From assembly GCA_000697475.1 (NCBI GenBank), contig JNEU01000912.1, positions 124,001-188,000 on the forward strand: a stretch of 64,000 bases of DNA. Direction: 5' to 3'. The notes under the pieces were generated by a model. That model ran no database searches. It was not told where the DNA came from and worked only from the letters and a program-made list of their open reading frames with translations. Shown here piece after piece: positions 39,884 to 52,349 of the stretch; the stretch's first letter is position 1; every line of letters starts with the position of its first letter. Origin of the DNA: Lichtheimia corymbifera B2541 (taxonomy: Eukaryota > Mucoromycota > Mucoromycetes > Mucorales > Lichtheimiaceae). The position numbers were made by a program, and so were the translations under genes.

Positions 39884-40821
39884 TGACGACATCAAGCTGA
39901 TTGTTGGACAAAAAAGACCATAATACACTGCAAATCATGCTATTTTACATTCCCCTCTTCCGGTGTACCGGGACCTAAAGTGTACAAAGATACGTGTTCC
40001 TGTGTAGTAGTTTTTTTGAGTTTGGCATTGTAATAGTCTTGTCTGGGTTGGTTGTCTTAGGATAATATAGCAAATAACCCGCCGCAAATGTCAGCATTAG
40101 TATTTGAGATTCAAAACATTGAACGTGGTAGAGCACATGGCATAAGAAATTCAGGCACGAATTTCAGGTAGTAAATGTGCGCGATGATTATGTAATTTGA
40201 CATCAAAACAAGACATAAATCTGGATATTGTTGGGCATATGAATACCTTTATACTTTTCTTTCTTCATTCAAATGATCGATATGAGCACCCTTACTACTG
40301 TTATAACGTGAATTCTATGACGCATGTTATTTCCCAATGTCTTGGGTTGTGACAAGTAGCTTTATTGGCGTTCGATCGGAAAGCAAATCGGATTTCGGAT
40401 AATCAAGGAGCGCGTGCAACCGCCAAGGTGCTGTCTTTCCCGTGGTGTCAAGTTGACATCGGGACCGCTCATTGATTGGCTTGCGAAATCATGCCATTTG
40501 CATGAGCATGTTACACGCTTCGATCACCCATTGTGCGCGGACTATTTCTCTGTTTAGTGTCTTTGTGCGGGCAATCATTGGGTGAATAGGGTGGAGCGGG
40601 GCAAAATCCCTTGGGGGGAGATGTTGTGCATTGAGCATTGGCACAGACATCCAGCTAACCTTGAATGCATCCGCTGTGTACAAAAATTGCCAGGGACGAG
40701 TCATCAAAAGAAAAAAACCGAAACTTTTTCTTTGTCCCATTGTCATTGAACATCTTTCCTCTCCTTTTTAATTACTCTTTCTTTATACTGTTGTTTAATT
40801 CATTCATACGCTCATACGCAC
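39884..40821. other. Intergenic region, no supported gene
   Basis: About 0.94 kb. The only sizeable open frame (40489-40746, minus) has no domain. The pyrimidine-rich stretch before 40822 is likely the promoter or leader of the RGS-oxidoreductase gene. Confidence 0.5.
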
Positions 40822-43410
40822 ATGTCAGCTATCAGCACCAATAACAGCAGCCATTTACTACAAAGCGTGCTTTCAGATCCAAAATTACTACGGTCGTTTG
40901 AAACCTATTTGCATCGCATCAATGCACACCAAAACTTGCTGTTTATCGAAGCAATGTCTCAATTGCGATATGACTATTCAAAAACGCCAGAAATCGCCTT
41001 AAGGAGGTACACCTGCTCATGATTTCACGCGATCGTTAATCAACAACAATGACTTACATGGCTGATTAGAATCCATAAATCGTTCTTTTCAGAGGACTCA
41101 AAACTTGTATTATCCAATATCACTACCAAGGCAAAAGTCAATGCAGAAATAGAGGATCTCCAATGGGCCATCATTCGTCGAGAAGATGCTGTAGCTGTGC
41201 TCCTTGAAACCGAGGAGCAAGTGCTTGAATTATTGGTAAGGACATACATTCTCAACACAACATGAACCCCAAATCCTCATAGCATATTCCATAGCAATCC
41301 AAGCTTGACGAGTTTATCCGTGCAAAGAAAATCAACATCATGTAAGCGGCTATTCGCTAATGTTATTATTATCGATTTTAACCGAGACATCCTATTCAAG
41401 GTCCATCAAACAACCTCCATGCAAGTACCAAGTGCGCGTTGTCATTATTGGTGGCGGTTTTTCGGTACGTAATTACACAGCATGTCAAAGATAGGACATC
41501 AAGAGATATAGATATCACTTTGCATACTTACACGTGGAAATGGCATGTAGGGATTTACGGTGGCTTCTATCTTGGACCCCATGCCATTATTCCATGTCAC
41601 TGTAATTGATACAAAAGGTAGGCCTTCTCCCTCCCCCAACAACCTAAATTGCTGTGGGAAGTGATTATGCTAATACAATCGACACAATGCAGACTCATTT
41701 GAATATACCCCCGGCATTATCAAGCGGTTGGTGAATCCTGAAGAATCCAGCTCGATGCGTGTACGACACGATGCCTATGTCAGGAATGGGCGGGTGATCA
41801 TTGGCTATGCTACAAAGATTGATGATGGTGCCAAATCGCTCCAAGTCAATGGTGAAACTGTAGGTTTGCTTTTAGTGGTTTTCTTTTGATTCATTTGTGC
41901 TGACAAAAGCCATAGCTTTGTTTCGATTACCTCGTGATTGCCACCGGTAGTTCATATGCTTCGCAGTTCAAATCCACCGATGTTTCTGTTCTCTATCGAA
42001 TGACCGGTCTGGAACAAACGCATAGCGACCTTTTGAATGCCAAAAAGGTGCTCATTGTGGGTAAGTTGCCAAAATGCCATACTCAGTAAGGCTCGATTGT
42101 TTACGCATTTATTAATGCAATTTGTGTTTGTTTTTCTTCCCCAATGAAAAAAAGGTGGTGGATTAGTCGGGTGTGAACTAGCATCGGAGATTGCACTGCG
42201 CACGTTTCCCGGCAAGTATCCCCACAAGGCAGTGACTTTGGTCGACTCACACCCCCAAGTGATCAATCGGAGTGAAACAACACAGCGTGATAAGGCCATG
42301 AACTATTTGGCAGAACTTGGTATCGAGGTGGTTACCAATGAGCGTATTTTCTTTGTCGAAGGCAGCGAAAATGCTGGCTTATATCGTGGTACTAGCGGCC
42401 GAGTATACACAGGCTATGATATGGTCTTCATGGCAACAGGTACACGTCCCAACAGCCAATTGCTCCAAAATAGCAACGACCTCGATTGCTGTGTTGACAA
42501 CTGGGGCCGTATTTGCGTAAAGCCAACCTTGCAAATCAATCATTACAAGTATCAACATATCTTTGCTGGTGGCGATGCAACCAACATTGCGGAGGAAAAA
42601 ACAGGCTATGCTGCTACACTCGCTGGTGTTTGTATTGCTCGTAATATTTGCCGAATGGTCAAAGGCAAAGCACCCTTGCGTCAAGGTACCAAAGGTACAA
42701 TCCCTGCACCTGACAAGCCATTGCACGGTATCTCCTCTCAGGGTGGTATTGGTAAACGTATGTATCACTTTGTTTTAATATAGCATCTATTTCAAAAAGC
42801 TAATCCACCGCTGCCGTTCCTTTTAGAAAAACTAGGCACTATTAGACGCCGATTTGCTTTCCTCAACCCAGCATGGGCAGCTTTGAAGATGTTCGATGAG
42901 CAGCAATATCTTAAAATGGTGCAAGGAGAAGCTATCAACTCTACTCATTCAGTGTCTGCTGTATCACTCGATGTTGATGAGGAAGAATTCGATGATCGAT
43001 ATCATAGCTTGCCACCCGTGCCACAAGTGCCGTCACGTTACAAGCCCAAGCAGAGTCAATCATATCACACGTCAGCAAAGAATTCAGAGGACTCCGTATA
43101 TCACCATGGCAAAGGCAAATTTGGTACATGGAGTTCATCATCCACGGTTAGCTCTATGGATGGCAGCTCAACTGGTAGCAGCTCTTCAGGCTCACTGTTG
43201 AACGATTTTGTGAACAATCATTTCCAATTTGGTCTCAACGCCTTTGACCAACAACAAGCAGCAACAGAAGATGGTGCAAGTGTATCATCCAGAGCAAGTA
43301 CGGTAAAATCACACCATCATCAACGTCGTCATTCTCCACGTTCTCGTAGTCCTCGTCGACGATCCAGCATGCCTGCTATTGACCAGATTTTCAACGCGTG
43401 GCACATTTAA
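40822..43410 (+). CDS. RGS domain fused to AIF/FSP1-like FAD/NAD(P) oxidoreductase
   Basis: About nine exons encode roughly 680 aa. Residues about 8-130 match the RGS pattern by eye: HLLQSVLSDPKLLRSFETYL, HQNLLFIEAMSQLRYD, IHKSFFSEDSKLVLSNI, and a late helix VLELLQSKLDEFI; RGS domains accelerate GTP hydrolysis by G-alpha. Directly after comes a pyridine-nucleotide-disulfide oxidoreductase fold of the AIF/AIFM2 (FSP1) type: VVIIGGGFSGFTVAS (FAD loop, about 146), VIDTKDSFEYTPG, DYLVIATGSSYAS, VLIVGGGLVGCELASEIA (NAD(P) loop, about 280), FMATGTRPNSQLL, and HIFAGGDAT (second FAD motif). The C-terminal 150 residues are Ser/Gln-rich and end in an Arg-Ser basic cluster (HSPRSRSPRRRSS). All exon phases join, so this is one reading frame. 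The function is inferred: possibly a membrane-associated NAD(P)H-quinone reductase tied to G-protein signalling. Confidence 0.82.
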
Positions 43411-44368
43411 AGCGTTTTGTTTATGCACATTTGTCATATCCCCTTATCACTGTCATTTATCTATTTGCATCTACTTTTGCACTTTGGTTCCCCCATTGTT
43501 CCTCTCTTTCATTCATGCATTTGCCTTCTTGTATCATCTTGTTTTTGTCGCTCCCAATTCCACTCCACGTAGTATATAATTATATAGAGATCCAACATCT
43601 GCACATGCCCTTCTTCATGTTTAAACTAGATATATATGATAACCATCGTCATCTTTTATGCATAAATCGACAATTGCTACTATGCAGAAAATCAAAGTGG
43701 TGATGGTGAGGGTTCATTCACATGATAATTTCTTCCGAATAGTATACTTTATGCATGACGTAATATGATGTTCATCAAAGTTGCATGCATATGCCATGGT
43801 GGTGTAGAGTTGGGGTGTCATTCTGTATGGCCAACGGAAGAGTGATGGCCTAAAATGCGGGGAAATTTAGAGTCGTGAAATCCCAGGCTTGGAAACATGC
43901 GTGTGTGTCCAAGAATGAAGCTGATTGGATTACGCGGAACGAATAACCTGGCCTGAGCTTTCTCCAGTAATCCGTATCAGCACCTCGGTTTCTCGCCCCA
44001 TATTCATTTCTTTGTTCTCTGGACTTGCTGTAGTCCTTTTATTCTTCAAGAAACTACCACACGTTTATTAGCTCATCAAATCATATACACTAATCAACCC
44101 TACCGGCACCATGGAATGTTTGGAAATCTTACATTTCATAGTATAAGCAGTTTACACCCAGCCATGATGGCACGTGCCGCTGGATCAGACATGCGATTGG
44201 TATCCCAGACCACTTGACTCTTTATATTTTTACTGGTCGATCCCATCATTCTGTTGCTGCAATGTTGTGTACCATATATGATTCCTTGCTCTCCCTAGGG
44301 GTTGTTGATTTTCTTTCTTTCACTTTTTGACAATATAACGACACTCGTATGATTCGCACAAGCTGATA
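43411..44368. other. Intergenic region, no supported gene
   Basis: About 0.96 kb. No coding exon is seen on either strand. It carries the 3' flank of the RGS-oxidoreductase gene and the promoter of the bHLH gene. Confidence 0.5.
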
Positions 44369-45494
44369 ATGTCGACAACCGCTTCACCCACCACTCCACC
44401 ATCGCCTCCAAAGTCGGGCACAGTCAGGCAACACGCTATCACCACCACCATCAACCAGCGTTGCAGACAACAGGACAAGCAACACTGCCACTGTTACCAC
44501 CAGCAAGCGAAAGCGTGTATCAACTGCAAGTGACTCTTCATCATCCACAACTCATTCATCATCAGCAAGTCCAAGAAGACGTGCTAGTACAAGGCCATCT
44601 CCTTCACAAACACCTTCCAACAGCAGCGTGCTACCGCCGCCGATCATCCCTTATCCTACCCAACAGCCTCTTTCAGTACACCCACATCTTGTTCCATTCT
44701 ATCCAGTGTATCCACACCATCATCATCATCCACACCATCCTGTGTATATCTCTGTTTCACCCTCATCGACATCACCACCTTTCACAGCCACACCTGCTGC
44801 AGCACTACCATCATCACAAGCACCCCCAAGATCACCTGCAGGTGATGTACCATCACCTAGCGGTAGCGGCTTGGCATATTATCCAGCCCCACCACCACCA
44901 CCGCCAACAGCTTTACATACATCACCTGCATCACGGCCCAGCACAGCGGATGAGCGTGAGTTAGCTCGAAAGGTGTCACACAGCGCTATTGAGCGTAGGC
45001 GACGTGAAAGGATTAATGACAAGATTATCCAGTTACGGCAGCTGATACCATCGTGTGCTGATCAAGAGCATCTTAACAAGATGACTATCTTACAAAGTGC
45101 TATCGATTACATCACGCATTTGAAACATACAGTGGAAAAAGCTGATGGGCGGCAGAAACATCAGAGGAGGTTGGATGACCATGATGACCATGATGATGAT
45201 GAGGAGCAAGAAACAACAACAACACATGTACTACCACCACCACCCACTAGGATCAAATCTCCTCAACCTATGGTGCCTAAAGAAGTTGCTCCTTTCACAA
45301 GCCAATTTGCTCTCAACAAGTCACCACCCACACCAATAGCAACCACAGATAACGAGCAGCCTTTAAGGGGTCTCAAACCGATGGATATCATTGATGCCCG
45401 AAAACATGGTTTAGGTCGTACCGTCAATCGATCATCACCATCTGAGGCAAGCAATACCAATATGAGCGTGGATGCGATGCTTTGTGGAAAGTGA
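44369..45494 (+). CDS. bHLH transcription factor (E-box binding type)
   Basis: Intronless as read. It opens with MSTTASPTTPPSPPKS, then a Ser/Thr-rich stretch with KRKR, a His/Pro-rich region (FYPVYPHHHHHPHHP) and a Pro run, followed by the bHLH at about 44955-45135. The basic region KVSHSAIERRRRERIN has the His/Glu/Arg pattern that contacts CACGTG-type E-boxes, helix 1 is KIIQLRQLIPSC and helix 2 MTILQSAIDYITHLKHTVE. An acidic/His tail follows; no zipper or PAS domain is visible. The frame of the ATG at 44369 and the main frame differ by one base at the GGG of 44416-44418; dropping one G joins them. Without that correction the first ATG in the main frame would be 44628. The target pathway is not predictable from sequence. 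Confidence 0.82.
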
Positions 45495-45692
45495 TATGTA
45501 TCGTTATAAAAAGCTCATCACCATCGTGTGCAATGTAATATACGCGCATATTATACCTCTCGCCTTTTTTATGATTTTACACGCAGAATGCCTTAGAAGG
45601 AAAAGCTTGTATTCACCACCACCACCACCACATCCTCCTTCACTGTATCCACCATCATCAACTTTCTTATATAAAGAGTATTATGATATTAT

Positions 45693-47671
45693 TCACCACA
45701 TGTAACGTAAATTGACACGTCCATCTCGACGTTGATGGTCTTTTTTCAACATCACACCGGGTTTGGCTTGTAATGCAAGGGCATGTCGCCAACATGCTGC
45801 CCAAGCATCACTATCGGCATAAAAGTAGATTTTGCCACCCAGCACTTCGCTATCATCCAGTCGTGCAGGCTCAACAAACATAGCACTGTTACGATCAAAC
45901 TGCAACACGATACCACAGCATGAGCTCATATAGACCCGTTCTTGATCATCGCTTGTAGGTCGTGTTGCAAAGCGCATGTATTCCAGTGGGATGGTATCTA
46001 CTGGCTTTTCATCATTATACCTGGGATGAAGTGTTGTACAACAGCATATGTCGATCATGTAATCTAACCCAATAGCGAATCCACACCTGGTTTGTAGTCA
46101 TGTCAAGATTTGAACTTTTTTTCTTACTCATATTTCCCCCCTACTTACAGGATGACCTTGTCCTCTCACGTAAAAAGTCAATGAATCACCTCGCCTGCAA
46201 TGTTCGAGAGCATCATGTAGTGTGATACTATAAGCATCGCTTGCTGAATCATCCGCCATGGCCGTTGTGGTGGCCGTCAAAGGCAGACTTGCATTGGAAT
46301 ACAAGCTTTGTTGATGATGCTCTGATGATTCTTCATGATCGAGACGGAACATAAGCATCACTTCCATGTTGGCATGATCGGCAGATGCACATAATGGCGG
46401 TGTGAGTGTGTAACGGCAAATCCCTTGAGACACAAAAGCATCCAACGAATCGCCAGAGAGTAATTGTTTGGATCCAAGAATAGGCATTTGACGTGGCACG
46501 TGATGGTGATTATTGCTACATGCATTTCGAACGCGTGCAATGCCATCTGCGATACTTGTTGGTATAACAGGGCGTCCCATTAACACAAGGTTCAATTCAA
46601 AGGGCCCATCAGCCATACTAGGGAGGAGCATATTTTTTAGTATGCCTATTTCTCATGCGCTTGTCATTGTTGGATTATGCTTACAATGTAAATGTTTGTT
46701 GTGGACTTGCAGCACTCACGCCCTTTGTCACCTTTTTGGTTAACCCTGTTATGGTGTGGATCACCTCGCCATTGAGCTGGACAGCCAATTCATATTGGTA
46801 TTCTTTACATACATAGCATATTAATATACGTTCGACAGCTGCCTCCAAATACTTACCACGTGAAGATGTGAAATTCGTAATCTGAAGCACCCTGCAGTGG
46901 AGTTGTCGTGCTGTATAGGTTGCAGATCTAATTCCTCATGTTAATTATGAAGCATCTTTTTTGAATTTTTCATGCTTACCTCGATGGTTGCAAATGGCTC
47001 TTGTTGGCGTCATAGACAATGAAACGATCAAGGTTAAGAGCAACATCAAGAGCAGCGGCATCAGCACCCATGCGTAGTATCTTATTAAGGGGTTGCCCAA
47101 TCCAAGTTACAGCTCTTCGAAGGCCTTGATGTTGGTGCAACAATCGCCAAGACGACTTTGTTGGAGGATTTTCGAGCAATGTAAGTGTGCCTGTTGATGA
47201 CAGCGTTGACTTTTCTTCTTCCTCATCACGCTGCTGTTGTTGCTGTTTTATGTGAGGCACAGTGTAGCTCGGTGTTAGGCATGGTGTTGTGCCAGTGATG
47301 GCGGTGGAATTTGTTTCTGTGCTTGCATGCTGGTGTTGCTGTAAGGCATCCACATGGTGCTCACTGCTTGATGACCCCTCTTTTTCTGATAACATGGATG
47401 ATAGCTCACTCTCATCGCCATGGTAGGATGGTATGTCTGATAGCTCATGGTTGGCACTTTGTGATGTTGGTGGTGGTGGTTTGATTTGTTTGCAAGCATC
47501 GACAGGTTGTACCTGAGCACCACCTTTACGCCACCCTTTGTTCCGTGATACCAAAAATTTGTGGATTGTATTCATCGTCGCAGATGATGTATGCTGAAGT
47601 CGTTGTGAATGATATTTGCTAGACCTTAAAAGGTCGTGGATCTCTGCAGAGAGCTGTTGCAAGTTGTCCAT
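45693..47671 (-). CDS. PH-domain protein, possibly anillin/rhotekin-like
   Basis: About five exons on the minus strand from an ATG at 47671 (MDNLQQLSAEIHDLLRS). Residues 1-45 look helical and could be an HR1-like coil; a long low-complexity segment with poly-Gln follows. Next is a beta-rich region (LHCRVLQITNFTSSRG, EYQYELAVQLNGEVIHTI, FELNLVLMGRPVI) resembling the C2-like part of an anillin homology region. It ends with a PH domain: VWIRYWVRLHDRHMLLYN, KPVDTIPLEYMRFATR, GIVLQFDRNSAMFVEPA, and the terminal helix DAWAACWRHALALQ. The PH call is fairly firm; the anillin-like reading is a suggestion from domain order. A one-base slip at the GGG of 46023-46025 (CCC on the coding strand) separates PH strands that otherwise join. 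Presumed cortical or membrane-associated. Confidence 0.62.
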
Positions 47672-47983
47672 GTTAGAATTAAAGTCGTGGAGAAGAAAAC
47701 AAAGGAACCAAATGACCCAAGTCAAATGAAAAGGGAAAGCATTTACCGCATTCCATCTACGAAAAAATCCCCGAGAGCATTCGTGCATATGTATTGGCAG
47801 TTACAATAATACCGTAGCAGCAATATGAATATAGGCTATCTTTTCTATCGAATGTAATTTCATCACAGGATATGCGTGTTGTATTGATTGAAGAGTAATT
47901 AACACTACATTGATTAAGAAAATGCAAAGGAAATGAAGACTACAAGGTCGTACTACTAGTAATAATTTCAAAGCGGTTATTGG

Positions 47984-49334
47984 ATCACACGTCCTCGTCG
48001 CCATTTATAATGTCATTGTATTCCGGGTCACATTCAGAGGTAACGCTCTTGATGTATGCAGGAATGGAAGAATGCTTACTCCACTGGTGATAAACATGCT
48101 TGTAAGTAACACACATCATGCTGCATTTGAATCTCAGCTTACGTCAATTGGTCCGCGCGCCCAGGCTGCTGTGCCAGGTTGTTTACTACCATCCCAAAGT
48201 CCGAGTTGGATACGCCTAGAACAGGGAAACGATGATAAATGAGATGCTTTGTACCTGATGAAAGGACTTATACTTACGCTGGCTGTGTTGGGAACTTGCA
48301 ATTCTTGCCGTTCTCATCACAAGTTTCTTTCTTTGTTTTGGTGCGCTTCAAGTCATCATCCACGTACCACTTGATATAATCTTTAGTCCTACATCGTTGC
48401 GTGTGAGTACGTTGAACCCATGTCATCCTAGTATAATAATACCATTCGATTTTGTAGGTGTGAAAAGCTTTGTGGGAGGGCTGGCCATTGACATCAACTT
48501 CTTCGTCGTTTACACCAGTTTCAATCTTTTTTCCCCAAAAGTAATTTGTTCTACAAAAGTAAGGAGAGTGGGTTGTCACAATGGTCAGCAAGGATTGTTG
48601 TTGCTATTTTCACTTTTGCATACTTACTGGACCTTATTTCCTTGTTCTGCACGTGGAACATCGGATATGATTATCAAACGAGATATCGATTAGCAATTGT
48701 ATCATCACCTTCCCCCCTCCTCCACCCCCTTATAAAACCAAATCAAGTAAAATAAAACATCTCTCTCTCTCTCTTGCCCATTGTATATTTACCTCCCACC
48801 CACTCAAAGTCGATTTCATCTCCTCCATCGCCCATAAGAATAAATGCAGTGACGGCACCACCAACAGAAGCCGATTGCACTTCAGCTGTGATAGTGCCAT
48901 AATGCATGTAGGTGGTCGAATTAAATGTTGGGCCATCACCAACATATTCGTTATAGCGACCTATAATACAATGGGATGTTGAGTGATCTTAAAGTAATGA
49001 CATGATTTCCTATGTAACCTACCATCTTCACCGCCATCCAAAGACTTATAGTTCTTTGGATTCTTGTATTCGTTAGGTCGAATCAAGTTCATCTCAAGTC
49101 CTCGGTCTGTTTGCTTATAGGTGTTGTCGGGTGCATAAGCTGCTACCCATCCATCAAGTCCCTCGGAGAAGTCAGTCTTGTAGTTACGGCAAGATACTTT
49201 ATCACCATCACGACGATGGAATTTAGAAATTGGTTTAGCTTCCACCTGGCTGGCTAAAAATGAAAGGGAGGATAAGTAAAATAGATGAGAAAGAAGATTC
49301 AGAAGAAGTGGGGATGCTTAAAAGTGATGGCATG
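47984..49334 (-). CDS. GH16 CRH-like cell-wall transglycosylase
   Basis: Minus strand, from an ATG at 49334 to a TGA at 47984. CRH enzymes (Crh1/Utr2) link chitin to glucan in the wall. A hydrophobic leader (LLLNLLSHLFYLSSLSFLAS) precedes the mature domain. Core motifs: TDFSEGLDGWVAAYAPDN, NEYVGDGPTFNSTTYMHYG, TAEVQSASVGGAVTAFIL, the catalytic DEIDFEWVG (two Glu flanking Asp), TNYFWGKKIE, HTYKIEWTKDYIKWYVDD joined across a 54-nt intron with a GTATTA donor, and IQLGLWDGSKQPGTAAWARG with PIDW. No GPI-anchor signal or chitin-binding module is visible; the C-terminus ends in an acidic INGDEDV. Two single-base slips are inferred: an extra base at 49318-49319 before the leader, and one missing A at the exon start near 48551. 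Confidence 0.88.
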
Positions 49335-49664
49335 GTCGATGGTCTAGGCTTTATATTTTCGTCGATCTGCAACAACGATCCACTCTCCTACCACCCCCCT
49401 TTATTCACCTCTTTTTTTATCTCTCCCTTTTCCATGCTCGTTCTCTCACTCTTTCAATGTACCCATCCGTGTCATTGTATCTTGTCTCGTTTTTAACCCC
49501 TAACACGTATACACGCAAGCCCATCTCAATGTCTCCTTGCTTCGGATGCTCTCTTTGAATTACACTTGCACCATACACATTTGACAATATTCACCCTGGG
49601 ACGGTCTGTGAAAATGTCCCCCAACTCCATTTTGGCGTTTTTACACTGGCTGCTATTTGCATGA

Positions 49665-51627
49665 TTATTTCTTTAGAAAGAACGTCGAAATGTCCGCATT
49701 GTTTCCCGACGAGGATGTCTTGGATGTTTGCTTCCGCATTGTCTTTGTCGCTGCGCTCTTTTTCCCATTGTTTGAGGTCTGGATCATTCATACATCGATA
49801 CAAAGAGAGGCATTCATTCGTTAGTAAAAGGAACAAAGGTACACTATGCATGTGCTCATGGTACCTTTTCAAAGTTCTCCATCAACTTAATCGCTTTCTT
49901 CAATCCTGTGGGTATAGGTGACTTTTTCAATTCTTGCAGGTCGACCCAACGTGCTTGGTCCTTGTCGCTCTTTGATACAGCCATGGCAACAGCCATATCC
50001 ATCGCTTCTTGATCCAAATCCATTTTGATCCATTCGATATGATACACCTTGCGTATATGAGAGAAAAGATGCACCACGTTTCCAAGATCATGTCGTTGCA
50101 GGGAAGCATCCTTTGATGGTGGTATTGAAATGCCATATCTCTCCTTTAGAAATTCGGTCGCTTTGGCTGCTCGTTGATCATAAGTTGTATCCAGCACATC
50201 AAGTTCTAAACTTGGAAACTCCCAGAGCCCAGCCAACAAACCTAAAAACAACATCAGAAACTAGTTTTTTGTTTGACTGAAAAAGTTAACATTAGCAACT
50301 AACCTGTCTCTGGTCGTTTGGATATCAGATATCGGTCATTGTTGGCTTGATTAGATTGAAGGATATAAACTGCACATTCTTTGAATAAAAATAGAAGTCA
50401 TAAGCGTCATGTATTAATCGTTATCTTACCTTCATCCCGCGGTTTTTTCTTTTCTGGTTTTGCCGGATATCTGTAAACGAAAAAGGGGATGTGAGTTTAG
50501 GCTCGGGATAAAATGATTTTCCTCAAACCTTGTCACTGCATAGTCCTCATCTGTCCATGTTCCATATCGCGTTTCCGCTTTTGTCCAGCAGGTGTCGCCT
50601 TCCAAAACCCGTTTGCTTTTAGCCGTGAGTGAGTTTCAACTTGTGCATAGGCATGACATTGTGCCTCCCTGAGGTGTACACACGCGTGCTCCCAATTCCA
50701 TCAATGCTTGGTTGAAATCGCCAGGCCTACTTTGAGACACCAGACCTTCTGCAATCTCCCTGTTATTGTTGTTGTGATAGCGTTCGATCAACGTGAGTAA
50801 TAAGCTTCCTCATGGATAGAAAGGGGGTGTATTAAAAGACAGGGATATAAACATACCAAAAAAGTTCCACTACGTTTGCCTTCTTTGGATCCGCACCTAA
50901 TGCACGAAGACGAGCAATCACTCGAATAACATTGCCATCCACAACAGGCGCTGTATAACGACCCACTCCTGGTATATGATGCTGAAGATCCTTTGCATTA
51001 TTGGGGAGAATGCCATCAAATTGCTTGACCACCTTTTGTGCTCCTTCCCATCCGAACCAATCCATACCTCGATATCTGCCTTTGCAAGATCAAATATAGT
51101 AGGAAAAGCCTCCATCCATCGATTGTAATAGTCAATGACCGTGGCGACCTGAGTCTATATATCCCACAGTTACACAAAGAAGTAGCATGTTTGGATTGTC
51201 ATTCATTCCTTTACCTGTTGCAACATAATCTCGCTGACCCACACTATTAATCATCCCAAATAGATATCATGTTAGTTCACTCATGGAAACCAACCCTCGT
51301 GTTGTCATATCGCGTACTCTACCTTCATAAGCTCGTTGACCAAGCGCCTTTTGTGATTACGGTACACAATCCAATAGGTATAACAGAAACCGATAAGACT
51401 TTGGCCTCCAGTGACTCTGCAGTATCAACGTTTACCTCGCGATCGAGATCATTGCGGTATTCTTTACGCCAGGGCATATTGGTCCGTCTCACGATCCATT
51501 CCAGTAGTTGCTGTTGGATCAGGGATCGTTCTTCAGGGGATATATGGTGATAGGTTGTATGGTGATAAAGTCGTCTGCTTTGTACACATTCTTCAATGGC
51601 GACGTCAGGTTCTCGATCATCGACCAT
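49665..51627 (-). CDS. MYH1: MutY/Myh1 adenine DNA glycosylase, several core segments missing
   Basis: Removes adenine mispaired with 8-oxoguanine in base excision repair. Exons on the minus strand: 51627-51436 ([14 protein letters not shown]), [102 protein letters not shown], a segment [18 protein letters not shown], and the NUDIX-like 8-oxoG domain [11 protein letters not shown]. The last exon (49778-49665) ends [11 protein letters not shown]. The catalytic Glu (VSEIMLQQ) and Asp (VVDGNV) are present. Missing relative to the family: the GLGYY segment near 51053, the GAIxSIA segment near 50948, and part of the four-Cys [4Fe-4S] loop near 50665; the frame also shifts at the first and third. 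It is either a decayed gene or collapsed sequence. Confidence 0.88.
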
Positions 51628-52330
51628 GCTGCAAAGAGAAAGAGGCGGGTTGTGTCAAAAAGAGGAGCACCAAGTTTCGCAACATCATCATCATCATCAT
51701 CATCATGGTCAATGACTACATCTCCCGCCGTATCAGCTATCTTACAAGGTCTCACTTACATAAGAGGAACGTGTATTACGACACTATTGACAAGTGATCA
51801 TCACAATTAAGTCATAGTACAATCAAATATAGTCTTTATTCAAGGCACAACAATGAATAAATCAGACCCTTTCGATTCATCCTTTTTCCCATTATCACAG
51901 CATTTACTACCATGATCCTCCATAAATCTTTCTATAATACAGTGCCCGCGCGATTCAGTGATAGGCTCGGCCCGACTAGAATGATATCACTAATAAAAAT
52001 ATCACTATAAATGCATCACATGATGAGGTCCATCCCATTGGTTGACCAACGCCCTTTTAATGCAACATCATCATTCACAATAGATAGGTTGAGAGGGGCA
52101 GCGAGTTGCTCTAAGTCAAACAATGGACGTGGATGGTGATGTTGTCAAATTGCACAAAGGTTTGATGATATTAGCTGCCATGGAATACAGTGTAAAGTCG
52201 ATAATTGAATGCACCAATCGTCCTATGATGATAGCATAAAGGTGATGCACTCCATTCCCATGCATTGTATATATCCAATATCCTTCCATCCCATGTATCA
52301 CATGATTCATATCCATATCCTCCATAGGGA
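51628..52330. other. Intergenic region upstream of MYH1
   Basis: About 0.7 kb with no supported gene. It includes a (CAT)n tract near 51683-51709. An upstream non-coding or coding exon for MYH1 is possible because a CAG acceptor-like site sits just before its ATG. Confidence 0.4.
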
Positions 52331-52349
52331 TTCATTGTATTGAACAAGT

